Below, piece by piece: positions 42,082-51,215 of a DNA stretch of 64,000 nucleotides (positions are counted from its first letter, which is position 1; every line of letters begins with the position of its first letter). Below the pieces are notes generated by a model that had not been told where the DNA came from, did no database searches, and saw only the letters and a list, made by a program, of their open reading frames with translations. Position numbers and translations under genes: made by a program. The DNA is from Prosthecodimorpha hirschii (GTDB lineage: Bacteria; Pseudomonadota; Alphaproteobacteria; Rhizobiales; Ancalomicrobiaceae), in the NCBI RefSeq assembly GCF_001305515.1, contig NZ_LJYW01000001.1, positions 4,235,934 to 4,299,933 of the forward strand, read 5' to 3'.

Positions 42082-43740
42082 TTGCTCGAAAAGCGGTCGA
42101 CCTATGAGGAGACCTATCGGGATTTCCGATGGGCCATCCCGTCCGACTACAACATCGCCCGCGACGCCTGCGATCGCTGGGCCGAGGCCGATCCGGGCCG
42201 GCTGGCGCTGCTGCACCGCCGGCCGGACGGCTCGACCGATCGCTGGTCCTATCACCGTCTGTCGCTGGCCTCGAACCGCTTCGCCAATGTCCTGCGCCAC
42301 TACGGCATCGGGCGCGGCGACCGGGTCGCGATCCTGCTGCCGCAGTGCCCGGAGACGGCGATCGCCCATCTCGGCACCTACAAGATCGCCGGCATCGCGC
42401 TGCCGCTGGCCGCCCTGTTCGGCGTCGAGGCGCTGGTCTACCGGCTGCGCAATGCCGGCGCCAAGGCGATCGTGACCAATGCGGCCGGGCTCGCCAAGCT
42501 CGCCGAGATCCGGGCCGAACTGCCCGATCTCCGGCTCGTGCTGGCGGCCGACGGCGGCGGCATGGGCATCGTCGACTTCCACCAGGCCCTGGCGGAGGCC
42601 TCGTCGAGCTTCGCGCCCGAGCCGACCGGGCCGGACGATCCGGCCATGATGATCTATACCTCCGGCACGACTGGCCTGCCCAAGGGCGCGCTGCACGGCC
42701 ACCGCGTGCTGCCGGGCCACATTCCGGGCTTCCAGTTCGCCCACGAATTCTTCCCCGTCGAGGGCGACCTGATGTGGACGCCGGCCGATTGGGCCTGGGC
42801 GGGCGGGCTCCTCAACGCGCTGCTGCCCTCGCTCGCCCTCGGCGTGCCGGTGCTCGCCTATCGCTTCGAGAAGTTCGACCCCGATCTCGCCTTCTGGCTG
42901 ATGGCCCATTACGGCGTGCGCAACGCCTTCGTGCCGCCGACCGCGCTGAAGATGCTGCGCACGGTCGAGAACCCGCTCGCCCGCTTCGATCTCCGCCTGC
43001 GCACGCTCGGCTCGGCCGGCGAGGCGCTCGGCTCGGAGACCTACGAATGGGCGCGCGCGGCGCTCGATCTGACCGTCAACGAATTCTACGGTCAGACCGA
43101 GTGCAACATCGTGCTCGCCTCCTGCGCCATGCTGGGGGTCAGCCGCGCCGGCGCCATCGGCAAGGCGGCGCCCGGCCATGAGGTCGCGGTCATCGGTCCC
43201 GGCGGGGCGCCGGTCGCCGCCGGCACGCTCGGCCAGATCGCGGTCCGGCGGCCGGATCCGGTCATGTTCCTGGAATACTGGGACCGGCCCGACGCGACCG
43301 CGGAGAAGTTCGTCGGCGACTGGATGACCACCGGCGACCAGGGGGTGATGGACGAGGACGGCTACGTCCATTTCGTCGGCCGCGACGACGACGTGATCAC
43401 CTCGGCCGGCTACCGGATCGGCCCGGCCGAGATCGAGGACTGCCTCGCCGGCCATCCGGCCGTCGCGCTGGCGGCCGTGGTCGGCAAGCCCGATCCGCTC
43501 CGGACCGAGATCGTCAAGGCCTATGTCCGGCTGGTCGACGGGGTCGAGGGCACGGCCGATCTCAAGGACGAGATCCGCGCCCATGTCCGCACCCGTCTGT
43601 CCGCCCACGAATATCCGCGCGAGATCGAATTCGTCGAGGAGATCCCGCTGACCACCTCCGGCAAGGTGATCCGCCGCTTCTTCCGCGAGCGGGCGCAGGC
43701 CGACGCGGCCGAGGAACAGGTGCGCAAGCGCTGGGAATAG
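42082..43740 (+). CDS. AMP-forming acyl-CoA synthetase (medium-chain/acetyl type)
   Basis: 552 residues. Adenylate-forming enzyme: P-loop-like motif MMIYTSGTTGLPKGALHGH, A5 NEFYGQTECN, A7/A8 DWMTTGDQGVMDEDGYVHFVGRDDDVITSAGYRIGPAEIED, and the catalytic Lys near the end (TTSGKVIRRFF). It converts a carboxylic acid to its CoA thioester using ATP. The substrate is not evident; overall it resembles the MACS/acetyl-CoA synthetase-like group. The TTG start at 42082 (MLEKRSTYEETYRDF) is supported by GGAG eight bases upstream. Confidence 0.9.
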   Translation: MLEKRSTYEETYRDFRWAIPSDYNIARDACDRWAEADPGRLALLHRRPDGSTDRWSYHRLSLASNRFANVLRHYGIGRGDRVAILLPQCPETAIAHLGTYKIAGIALPLAALFGVEALVYRLRNAGAKAIVTNAAGLAKLAEIRAELPDLRLVLAADGGGMGIVDFHQALAEASSSFAPEPTGPDDPAMMIYTSGTTGLPKGALHGHRVLPGHIPGFQFAHEFFPVEGDLMWTPADWAWAGGLLNALLPSLALGVPVLAYRFEKFDPDLAFWLMAHYGVRNAFVPPTALKMLRTVENPLARFDLRLRTLGSAGEALGSETYEWARAALDLTVNEFYGQTECNIVLASCAMLGVSRAGAIGKAAPGHEVAVIGPGGAPVAAGTLGQIAVRRPDPVMFLEYWDRPDATAEKFVGDWMTTGDQGVMDEDGYVHFVGRDDDVITSAGYRIGPAEIEDCLAGHPAVALAAVVGKPDPLRTEIVKAYVRLVDGVEGTADLKDEIRAHVRTRLSAHEYPREIEFVEEIPLTTSGKVIRRFFRERAQADAAEEQVRKRWE

Positions 43741-43837
43741 CCGCCGCGGGCGCAGCGGGCGGATTCGCGCGAGGTTTACCCGGGCCGTCCGGCCCTGTAT
43801 GGCTCGCGCCACGAACATTGACCGGGGACCGAACACC

Positions 43838-44686
43838 ATGCAGATCGACCGCGACCTCCTGGACGGACTGGCCCGCGCCGCGCTCGCCGGCGGGCGCGAG
43901 GTGCTGGCCGTCTATGCGACGGACTTCGCGGTCGACGCCAAGGGCGACGCCAGCCCGGTCACCGAGGCCGACCGGCGTGCCGAGGCGGTGATCCTGGACG
44001 AGCTGGCGCGGCTCCTGCCCGGCGTGCCGGTGGTCGCCGAGGAGGCCGCGTCGGACGGCAAGCTGCCGGCCGATCTCGGCCGCGTCTTCGTGCTGGTCGA
44101 TCCGCTCGACGGCACCAAGGAATTCGTGTCCCGCAACGGCGAGTTCACGGTCAATATCGGCATCATCGAGGACGGCGTGCCGGTGGCGGGCGCGGTCCTG
44201 GTGCCGGCCCAGGGCCGGCTCTATGTCGGCGGCCGCGGCCACGGCGCCTTCACGGCGCCGGTCGAGGACGGCGTTGCCGGCGCCTGGACGCCGATCCGGG
44301 TGCGCACGGCCGGCGCCGACGGGCTCGCCGTGATGGCCAGCCGCTCCCATGCCGGGCCGGAGACCGAGGCCCTGCTGGCGCGCCTCGCCGTGGCGAGCCG
44401 CATCTCGGCCGGCTCGTCGCTGAAATTCTGCCGCATCGCCGAAGGCGCGGCGGATTTCTATCCCCGGCTCGGCCGGACGATGGAATGGGACACGGCGGCC
44501 AGCGACGCGGTGCTGCGTGCGGCCGGCGGCTCGGTCGTGACGCTGGACGGCCGGCCGCTCGCCTATGGCAAGCGGCTGCAGGCCCACGACACGGACTTCG
44601 CCAATCCGTGGTTCATGGCCTGCGGAGAAATCGACATCCCGACCGTGGTCGCCGCGGCGGCGGGACCGGTCGCGGCCGGCGGATGA
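43838..44686 (+). CDS. cysQ: 3'(2'),5'-bisphosphate nucleotidase CysQ
   Basis: 282 residues of the inositol monophosphatase superfamily. Metal-binding motifs: [38 protein letters not shown] (the CysQ-type DPLDGT(K/R)EF) and [17 protein letters not shown]. It hydrolyses PAP to AMP, removing the by-product of PAPS use. The ATG at 43838 ([15 protein letters not shown]) gives the usual length. It lies just upstream of cysD-cysNC on the same strand, fitting a sulfate-assimilation cluster. Confidence 0.93.
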   Translation: MQIDRDLLDGLARAALAGGREVLAVYATDFAVDAKGDASPVTEADRRAEAVILDELARLLPGVPVVAEEAASDGKLPADLGRVFVLVDPLDGTKEFVSRNGEFTVNIGIIEDGVPVAGAVLVPAQGRLYVGGRGHGAFTAPVEDGVAGAWTPIRVRTAGADGLAVMASRSHAGPETEALLARLAVASRISAGSSLKFCRIAEGAADFYPRLGRTMEWDTAASDAVLRAAGGSVVTLDGRPLAYGKRLQAHDTDFANPWFMACGEIDIPTVVAAAAGPVAAGG

Positions 44687-44936
44687 CCATTCCAAATGTC
44701 GGCGGTCCGGCATCGCCGGCATGCTCGCAATCGGCCGCCGCGCGCAATCGGACGCCCGTCGAAGCCCGGCTTCGACGGTCCTTGCGACGAAGGGCCGAAG
44801 CATAGCATTTCAGCCGCGCTTGCCGGGCGTCCTGATTCCGCCTAAATGCGGTGGCTTCCACGGGGGACCGCGCCAAGAGGCGCATGAGCGGACCGCCGAT
44901 CCCTCCGCACGCTCTGCCGACCAGAGGACTTTCGCC

Positions 44937-45845
44937 TTGTCCATCGACCGCACCACGCATCTGAGGCGCCTCGAAGCGGAATCGATCCGCATCATCCGCG
45001 AGGTCGCCGCCGAGTTCCGCAATCCGGTCATGCTCTATTCGATCGGCAAGGACTCGTCCGTGATGCTGCATCTGGCGATGAAGGCCTTCTATCCTTCGAA
45101 GCCGCCGTTTCCGCTGATGCATATCGACACGACCTGGAAGTTCCGGGACATGATCCTGTTCCGCGACGAGACCGCCCGGCGGCTCGGCCTGGATCTGATT
45201 GTGCACTCCAATATGGACGGCATCGCGCAGGGCGTGACGCCGTTCAGCCATGGGTCGTCCTACTACACCCATGTGATGAAGACCGAGGCGCTCAAGGCGG
45301 CGCTGACCAAGTACGGCTTCGACGCGGCCTTCGGCGGCGCGCGGCGCGACGAGGAGAAGAGCCGCGCCAAGGAGCGCGTCTTCTCGTTCCGCACCGCGAC
45401 CCACACCTGGGACCCGAAGAACCAGCGCCCGGAACTGTGGCAGCTCTATAACGGCCGCGTCGCCAAGGGCGAATCGATCCGCGCCTTCCCGCTGTCGAAC
45501 TGGACCGAGCTCGACATCTGGCAATACATCATGGCCGAGAACATCCCGATCGTGCCGCTCTACTACGCGGCCGAGCGGCCGACCGTCGAGCGCGACGGCC
45601 AGATCCTGATGCTCGACGACGAGCGCTTCCCGGTCGCGGCCGGCGAGACCGTCGAGACCCGTCTGATCCGGTTCCGCACGCTCGGCTGCTATCCGCTGAC
45701 CAGCGCCTTCGAGTCCGAAGCCACCACGCTGCCCGAGATCGTCCGCGAGATGCTGATCGCCCGCACCTCGGAGCGGTCCGGCCGTCTGATCGACCACGAC
45801 GACGCGGCCTCGATGGAAAAGAAGAAGCGCGAGGGATATTTCTGA
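44937..45845 (+). CDS. cysD: sulfate adenylyltransferase subunit 2 (CysD)
   Basis: 302 residues, the usual CysD length. PP-loop ATP pyrophosphatase motif [15 protein letters not shown], then [35 protein letters not shown] and [13 protein letters not shown]. It forms APS from ATP and sulfate together with CysN. A TTG start at 44937 ([16 protein letters not shown]) is chosen: GAGGA lies eight bases upstream and no ATG fits. The stop overlaps the cysNC start by one base (TGATG). The 250-base leader after cysQ has no recognised regulatory motif. Confidence 0.95.
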   Translation: MSIDRTTHLRRLEAESIRIIREVAAEFRNPVMLYSIGKDSSVMLHLAMKAFYPSKPPFPLMHIDTTWKFRDMILFRDETARRLGLDLIVHSNMDGIAQGVTPFSHGSSYYTHVMKTEALKAALTKYGFDAAFGGARRDEEKSRAKERVFSFRTATHTWDPKNQRPELWQLYNGRVAKGESIRAFPLSNWTELDIWQYIMAENIPIVPLYYAAERPTVERDGQILMLDDERFPVAAGETVETRLIRFRTLGCYPLTSAFESEATTLPEIVREMLIARTSERSGRLIDHDDAASMEKKKREGYF

Positions 45846-47785
45846 TGAACACGTCCGCGTCCCCCGCCGCCATGGCCACGCCCTCGGTCGCCTCGCCGGT
45901 CGAGAGCCCGGAGGCCTTCGCCGAATATCTCGCCGCCCAGGAAAAGAAGAGCCTGCTGCGCTTCCTCACCTGCGGCTCGGTCGACGACGGCAAGTCGACC
46001 CTGATCGGTCGCCTGCTCTACGACACCAAGCTGGTCTTCGAGGACCATCTGCTGGCGCTCGAGAAGGACAGCCGCAAGCACGGCACGACCGGCGAGGAGA
46101 TCGACCTCGCGCTGCTGCTCGACGGCCTGGAGGCCGAGCGCGAGCAGGGCATCACGATCGATGTCGCCTACCGCTTCTTCACCACCGAGCGGCGCAAGTT
46201 CATCGTCGCCGATACGCCCGGCCACGAGCAGTATACCCGCAACATGGCGACCGGGGCCTCGACCTCGGACGTGGCCGTGCTGCTGGTCGACGCCCGCCAC
46301 GGCATCGTCACCCAGACGCGCCGGCATTCCTTCATCGTCTCGCTGCTCGGCATCCGCCACGTCATCGTGGCGGTCAACAAGATCGACCTGGTCGGCTACG
46401 ACGAGAAGATCTTCACCCAGATCCGGCAGGCCTATCAGGCCTTCGCCGGCGGCTTCGGCTTCAAGACGCTGACCGCGATCCCGATCTCCGCCCGCTACGG
46501 CGACAACGTCACGGCCCGCTCCGAGCGCATGCCCTGGTACAAGGGCCCGACGCTCCTGGAGCATCTGGAGACGGTCGATGTCGAGGAGGACCGCGCCAGC
46601 CGGCCGTTCCGCATGGCCGTGCAGTGGGTCAACCGCCCGAATCTCGACTTCCGCGGCTACTCCGGCACCATCGCGTCGGGCCGCGTCGCGCCGGGCGATA
46701 CGCTCGTCGTCGCCAAGTCGGGCAAGGCCAGCAAGGTCAAGCGCATCGTCACCTATGACGGCGACCTGGACCAGGCCGCGGCCGGCGATGCCGTCACCGT
46801 CACGCTCGAGGACGAGATCGACATCAGCCGCGGCGACCTGCTCGCCGCCGCCAACGATCGTCCGGAGGTCGCCGACCAGTTCGCCGCGCATCTGATCTGG
46901 ATGCATGACGAGCCGCTGTTCCCGGGCCGGTCCTATCTCCTGAAATGCGGCGCCAAGACCGTCACCGCCTCGGTCACCGATCTGAAGCACAAGATCGACG
47001 TGAACACCTTCGAGCATCTCGCCGCGAAGGAATTGCGTCTCAACGAGGTGACCTTCTGCAATCTGTCGCTGTCCGAGCCGATCGCCTTCGACAGCTACGA
47101 CTCCAACCGCGAGACCGGCGCCTTCATCCTGATCGACCGCTTCACCAATGCGACGGTCGGGGCCGGCATGATCTCCTACGGCCTGCGCCGCGCCACCAAT
47201 GTCCATTGGCAGGCGATCGACGTGTCCAAGGAGAGCCACGCCGCGCTGAAGGCCCAGAAGCCTGCCGTACTCTGGTTCACCGGCCTGTCGGGTTCGGGCA
47301 AGTCGACCATCGCCAACATCGTCGAGAAGAAGCTGCACGCCATGGGGCGGCACACCTTCATCCTCGACGGCGACAATGTCCGCCACGGCCTCAACCGGGA
47401 CCTGGGCTTCACCGAGGCCGACCGCGTCGAGAACATCCGCCGCGTCGGCGAGGTGGCCAAGCTGTTCGTCGATGCCGGCCTGATCGTGCTGGTCTCGTTC
47501 ATCTCGCCGTTCCGCGCCGAGCGGCGCATGGCGCGCGATCTGGTCGGTCCGGGCGAGTTCATCGAGGTCTATGTCGATACCCCGATCGAGGATTGCGAGG
47601 CGCGCGACGTGAAGGGCCTCTATGCCAAGGCGCGGGCCGGCAAGCTGAAGAACTTCACCGGCATCGACAGCCCCTACGAGGCGCCGGAAAGCCCGGAAAT
47701 CCGGCTCGACACCACCGCCGGCACGGCCGAGGAGATGGCCGACCGGCTGATCGAGAGCCTGCGCGAGCGCGGCATGATCGCCTGA
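45845..47785 (+). CDS. cysNC: bifunctional sulfate adenylyltransferase subunit 1 / APS kinase (CysN-CysC)
   Basis: 646 residues, a fusion. The N-terminal EF-Tu-like GTPase CysN has G1 [10 protein letters not shown] (43-52), G3 [11 protein letters not shown] and G4 NKID. It activates CysD for APS synthesis. The C-terminal APS kinase begins at about 450, with P-loop GLSGSGKST (480-488), [15 protein letters not shown] and [10 protein letters not shown], and makes PAPS. Such CysN-CysC (NodQ-like) fusions are common in Hyphomicrobiales. It is translationally coupled to cysD and followed by a terminator at 47814-47843. Confidence 0.95.
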   Translation: MNTSASPAAMATPSVASPVESPEAFAEYLAAQEKKSLLRFLTCGSVDDGKSTLIGRLLYDTKLVFEDHLLALEKDSRKHGTTGEEIDLALLLDGLEAEREQGITIDVAYRFFTTERRKFIVADTPGHEQYTRNMATGASTSDVAVLLVDARHGIVTQTRRHSFIVSLLGIRHVIVAVNKIDLVGYDEKIFTQIRQAYQAFAGGFGFKTLTAIPISARYGDNVTARSERMPWYKGPTLLEHLETVDVEEDRASRPFRMAVQWVNRPNLDFRGYSGTIASGRVAPGDTLVVAKSGKASKVKRIVTYDGDLDQAAAGDAVTVTLEDEIDISRGDLLAAANDRPEVADQFAAHLIWMHDEPLFPGRSYLLKCGAKTVTASVTDLKHKIDVNTFEHLAAKELRLNEVTFCNLSLSEPIAFDSYDSNRETGAFILIDRFTNATVGAGMISYGLRRATNVHWQAIDVSKESHAALKAQKPAVLWFTGLSGSGKSTIANIVEKKLHAMGRHTFILDGDNVRHGLNRDLGFTEADRVENIRRVGEVAKLFVDAGLIVLVSFISPFRAERRMARDLVGPGEFIEVYVDTPIEDCEARDVKGLYAKARAGKLKNFTGIDSPYEAPESPEIRLDTTAGTAEEMADRLIESLRERGMIA

Positions 47786-47813
47786 CCGGCGGCAGTCGTC
47801 CGATGAATGCGGG

Positions 47814-47843
47814 AAGGCCGGGTCGGCGACGATCCGGCCTTTC
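47814..47843 (+). terminator. intrinsic terminator after cysNC
   Basis: AAGGCCGG (47814-47821) / CCGGCCTT (47834-47841) with a 12-base loop and a TTT run, 29 bases past the stop. Confidence 0.75.
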
Positions 47844-47891
47844 TCATGCCGGCATGCGGACCGGGCCGGTCGGTGTCGCCGGCCGATCGCG

Positions 47892-48842
47892 TCAGGCCGG
47901 ATTCGGATCCTGCCGGACGGCGCCGGCCGGGCGGTTGCGGCGGAGCCGCCTCAGGGCGTGGGCGATCCGGTTGATCCGTCCCGCCAGGCCGGTGCGGCCT
48001 TCGAGCAGGCGGACCGAATCCGCGAAGCGCGCCGGCATGCGCGCGATCGGCCCGATGAATTTGAGATCCTTCGGATGGCGCCGCATGTGTCCGATCTCGG
48101 CCTGGAAATCGGCTTCTGCGGCCGCGCGATCGAACAGGGCCTGATCCGACGGGAACAGCATGTTGAGGTATCGGTCGCGGTCGAAGGTGAACTGGACCGA
48201 ATGCTTCTTGTCGATCGCGTTCTGGCTCATCTTGAGCGCATTCAGCCGGGCATTGCGACGCCGGGCGATGGTTTCGTCGACCGCACGCAGATGGATCATG
48301 AAGAGGTCGTCCGTCTGATGGCGCGGCCGGTCGCATTCGTGAAACCCGACCGACCAGACGATCGGCACGCTGGTCACCGCCGGTTTGCAATAATGCGCCC
48401 AGAACTGGACATAGGCGCGTTGCCGGAACAGCGGCTTGCCCGGCTGCAGCGGCGCTTCGGTCGCGCGGTTCTGGACGACGTTCAGGCCGACCGTATTGAA
48501 GGTCGGCACGCCGGGATTCCTGCGCAGATAGTCCCTGAGGCCGGAATAGCGGGCCGGGTCGGCGACGATCAGTTCGTCCGCGTCCGACATCACGACCCAG
48601 TCATAGGAGCTGAGCAGGAAATGCTGCAGCTGGGTCATGAAGCGGGCGCGCCGGGTCTCGTCGAATTCGTCCAGCGGCATGGTGATGACCTGGACGCGCC
48701 GGTCGAGCCAGCGCGGCCGCGGGTCCGCCCCATGGGTGACCACGAAGAGGTTGCGGAAACCGACCTGACGGCCGTGATGTTCGACCCAGAAAGGCAGAAA
48801 CTCCGGCTCGTTGAAAGTATTGGTAATCGCGGCGATCCGCAT
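47892..48842 (-). CDS. glycosyltransferase family 2-like protein (paralogue A)
   Basis: 316 residues. It begins MRIAAITNTFNEPEFLPFWVEHH, a GT-A nucleotide-binding start, and has the metal-binding acidic motif SDADE at 86-90 (DWVVMSDADELIV). It is of the Glyco_tranf_2_4/DUF4422-like kind that lacks a membrane segment. It is clearly related to the neighbour at 49033-49965 along its full length. The ATG at 48842 has CGAGG upstream. Both may modify surface polysaccharide, but no polysaccharide cluster is near and the sugar donor is unknown. Confidence 0.87.
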   Translation of the reverse strand: MRIAAITNTFNEPEFLPFWVEHHGRQVGFRNLFVVTHGADPRPRWLDRRVQVITMPLDEFDETRRARFMTQLQHFLLSSYDWVVMSDADELIVADPARYSGLRDYLRRNPGVPTFNTVGLNVVQNRATEAPLQPGKPLFRQRAYVQFWAHYCKPAVTSVPIVWSVGFHECDRPRHQTDDLFMIHLRAVDETIARRRNARLNALKMSQNAIDKKHSVQFTFDRDRYLNMLFPSDQALFDRAAAEADFQAEIGHMRRHPKDLKFIGPIARMPARFADSVRLLEGRTGLAGRINRIAHALRRLRRNRPAGAVRQDPNPA

Positions 48843-49032
48843 GCCTCGGTCTTTCCATCCTGACGGGAGACTGACGACTACCGCATACGTGGTCGCGATC
48901 GAATCTTCCAGCGGTTCCGATGCCCGGCCGTCGGTGATGCAACCGTCCGTGGGGCAGGCGCCCTTGCCGGGAGGCGGCCGGGCTGGCAGCTCGCGGATCG
49001 GCCATCGATCGCGTCGGCGCGAGAGACGACCT

Positions 49033-49965
49033 TCAGGCCCGCGCGGCCGGCTTTCGGCTGGCGCGCAGGAATTCCAGCCGTTCGGCAAGGCGATCGAACA
49101 GCCCGGCCGGGCGGGCACGGCCGCCGGCCGGGCGGATGCTGTCGGCGAAGCGGGCCGGCATGCGGACGATCGGGCCGGCGAAGGCTGTGGGGCGCGGATG
49201 GGCCCGGACCTGGGCGAGTTCCGCGCGGAAATCCGGCTCCGGGGCCGCGCCGTCGAAAAGGCCCGGCGCGTCGGGAAAGAGCGCCGCCAGATAGGCGTCG
49301 GGGCTCGACCGGAAATGGGCCGAGCGCTTGTGCCGGATGTCGCTGGCGCTCATCGTCAGGGCGTTGCGGCGGGCGATGCGGCGGCGGGCGACGGTCTCGT
49401 CGGCACCGCACAGATGGATCATGAACAGATCGTCGGTCAGATGCCGCGGCGCATCGCTGTCATGGAAGCCCTGCTTCCAGACGATCGGCACGCGGGTCAC
49501 GGCCGGCTTGCAGAAGGGGGAGGCGAAGCGGACGAAGGCGCGCTGGTGAAACAGCGGACGCATCGGATCGAGCGGCGCCTCGCGCGCGCAGTCCTGCACG
49601 ACATTCAGCCCGACGGTGGTGAAGGTCGGCGTCGCGCGGTTGCGGTCGAGATAGTCGCCGATATCCGCGTAGCGGGCCGGGTCAGCCACGATCAGCTCGT
49701 CGGCATCGGCCATGATCACCCAGTCGTAGCCGCTGAGCAGGAAATGCTGCAGCTGGCTCATGAACCGCGCCCGCCGGGTCTCGTCGAAGTCGTCGGCCGG
49801 CACGTCGATCACCTGCACGCGCGCATCGATGTCGCGATCGCGCGGCGTCCGGCCATGGGTCACCACGAAGAGATTCGGCAACCCGATCTGATGCCCGTAA
49901 TGCGTCACCCAATAGGGCAGATATTCCGGCTCGTTGAACGCGTGGGTGATCGCCGCAATGCGCAT
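49033..49965 (-). CDS. glycosyltransferase family 2-like protein (paralogue B)
   Basis: 310-residue paralogue of the preceding protein with the same N-terminus (MRIAAITHAFNEPEYLPYW) and metal motif ADADELIV. Shared blocks include FDETRRARFM(S/T)QLQHFLLS, TVGLNVVQ, CKPAVT(S/R)VPIVW and DDLFMIHL. The two genes are tandem on the minus strand, 190 bases apart, and arose by duplication. The ATG at 49965 is used. Open frame continues upstream through a basic low-complexity stretch without support. Confidence 0.87.
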   Translation of the reverse strand: MRIAAITHAFNEPEYLPYWVTHYGHQIGLPNLFVVTHGRTPRDRDIDARVQVIDVPADDFDETRRARFMSQLQHFLLSGYDWVIMADADELIVADPARYADIGDYLDRNRATPTFTTVGLNVVQDCAREAPLDPMRPLFHQRAFVRFASPFCKPAVTRVPIVWKQGFHDSDAPRHLTDDLFMIHLCGADETVARRRIARRNALTMSASDIRHKRSAHFRSSPDAYLAALFPDAPGLFDGAAPEPDFRAELAQVRAHPRPTAFAGPIVRMPARFADSIRPAGGRARPAGLFDRLAERLEFLRASRKPAARA

Positions 49966-50191
49966 GCCGTGATCCGCAATCCTCTGGACGTGGCGTCGTC
50001 GCCGCCGCGGCGAGCGAACGGGCGATCGCCCGACAAAGGTACGCCGCTTCATCGCGCCGACCCGGTTGGAGCGGCGCCCCGCGCCATCGCCGGCATTCGG
50101 CGGAACTCTCAGCCGGCCGCGCCGATTTTCCGCGTCGTTCCTGTGGGTCCGCCGAGACGACAAAAATGCCTCGGGACGCTCGATCCCTGTC

Positions 50192-50383
50192 TCATTCGGC
50201 AGCGGTCGGTACCAGGGGCTTCTTGCGCGTGTAGCGTTTAGGCTTCCCTTCCACGATCTGCTTGGCCTTCTCGATCATCGCTCGCGTCTGCTGCTCTCGC
50301 GAGAGCGTCTCGGACGCGGTCAAGGGACGGACCTTTGCCAAGAAAGAGCCTTGCCTCCCGCTCTGTGAGGCATTCGATGCCAT
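50192..50383 (-). CDS. small basic open reading frame overlapping the phosphoribosyltransferase 3' end
   Basis: 63 codons, ATG at 50383 inside the neighbouring gene and in another frame, overlapping it by 146 bases. The second half (RAMIEKAKQIVEGKPKRYTRKKPL) is Lys-rich, and its codons end in G or C more often than the phosphoribosyltransferase frame does over the same bases. This hints that the true reading of the region switches frame, by an overlap gene or by a frameshift near 50300. It may also be spurious. No family recognised. Confidence 0.4.
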   Translation of the reverse strand: MASNASQSGRQGSFLAKVRPLTASETLSREQQTRAMIEKAKQIVEGKPKRYTRKKPLVPTAAE

Positions 50384-50996
50384 GTCCGAGACCCTCCCTC
50401 AGAAAGGCGTCCAACGCGCCGCCATATTCGCGCTCAAGCCCGACCCGCGTCGCGTCCGAAATCGCCAGCGGCACGTCGCTGCCGCCGCTCGCCGCCAGCG
50501 CGGTGGCACAGACGACACGACCGCCGTTCAACTCCAGGAACGATATCATATCGGCGATCGTTCCACCAACCGTGCAGACGTCGTCGGCGACGATGAAGTC
50601 GGAGTTCTCAGGCACTCTGCCGTAGAATGTGCTTGGATTGACCAGTCGCTCCCAACCGTTCGACAGATCTCGTTTGCGTCTGTCGGCCAGGTATATGTCG
50701 CCATGGAAATGCAGGTCCAACTGTGCGGCGAGCCAGACTGCGTAGGTCGGGGCCAAGGCGTTATTCGAGAAATGCTCATCTTTGGCGGGTGAGACGACAT
50801 GGGTCTCTTCCCTGAGGATCGAATCGGCGATCTTGTCGAGCGTCGCTTCGGCGGCCAGATTTTCGATCAGTCGATGGGCCGCCTCGGCATCTCCGCGGAG
50901 CTTGGCGGCGCGGTAGTCGGGATGGGTTTTGAGGTCCTCGGCATAGGCGCAATGCACGAAGACCGGCGGCAGGCGTCGACGCCAGGGAATCCGCAC
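50238..50996 (-). CDS. phosphoribosyltransferase-like protein
   Basis: 252 residues. The PRPP-binding loop FIVADDVCTVGGTIADM (acidic pair D138-D139, then GGT) identifies a type I PRTase fold; the N-terminal part (PPVFVHCAYAEDLKTHPDYRAAKL) lies outside the core. A GTG start at 50996 with GAGGAGG five bases upstream. Base composition is visibly less GC-rich than in the flanking genes, suggesting acquisition. The substrate base is unknown. No helicase, nuclease or toxin gene sits beside it. Confidence 0.75.
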   Translation of the reverse strand: MRIPWRRRLPPVFVHCAYAEDLKTHPDYRAAKLRGDAEAAHRLIENLAAEATLDKIADSILREETHVVSPAKDEHFSNNALAPTYAVWLAAQLDLHFHGDIYLADRRKRDLSNGWERLVNPSTFYGRVPENSDFIVADDVCTVGGTIADMISFLELNGGRVVCATALAASGGSDVPLAISDATRVGLEREYGGALDAFLREGLGHGIECLTEREARLFLGKGPSLDRVRDALARAADASDDREGQADRGREA

Positions 50997-51137
50997 GGCG
51001 GCCTCCTCGCATCTGCCGTTGTTGCTGCCTTTGCAATCTTGGCGTGCCGCGCCCGCGAAAAGTCAAGCCCTGCCGCGTGCCAAGCCTACCCGCCGGAGGC
51101 GTCCGGGCCGCCAACCGATTGAGGCTATGATCACACC

Positions 51138-51170
51138 AATCCGACATTCGCCGGATGCGAATGTCGGATT
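51138..51170. repeat. perfect 13-bp inverted repeat
   Basis: AATCCGACATTCG (51138-51150) and CGAATGTCGGATT (51158-51170) with a 7-base loop CCGGATG, 46 bases past the chemoreceptor stop and between it and the phosphoribosyltransferase start. On the plus strand four T residues end it, but no plus-strand gene lies upstream. It may serve as a 3' hairpin for the chemoreceptor mRNA. Confidence 0.75.
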
Positions 51171-51215
51171 TTGCCGCCTGGGAATGCGGACGGCGGGACC
51201 CTGCGGGACCTTGCC

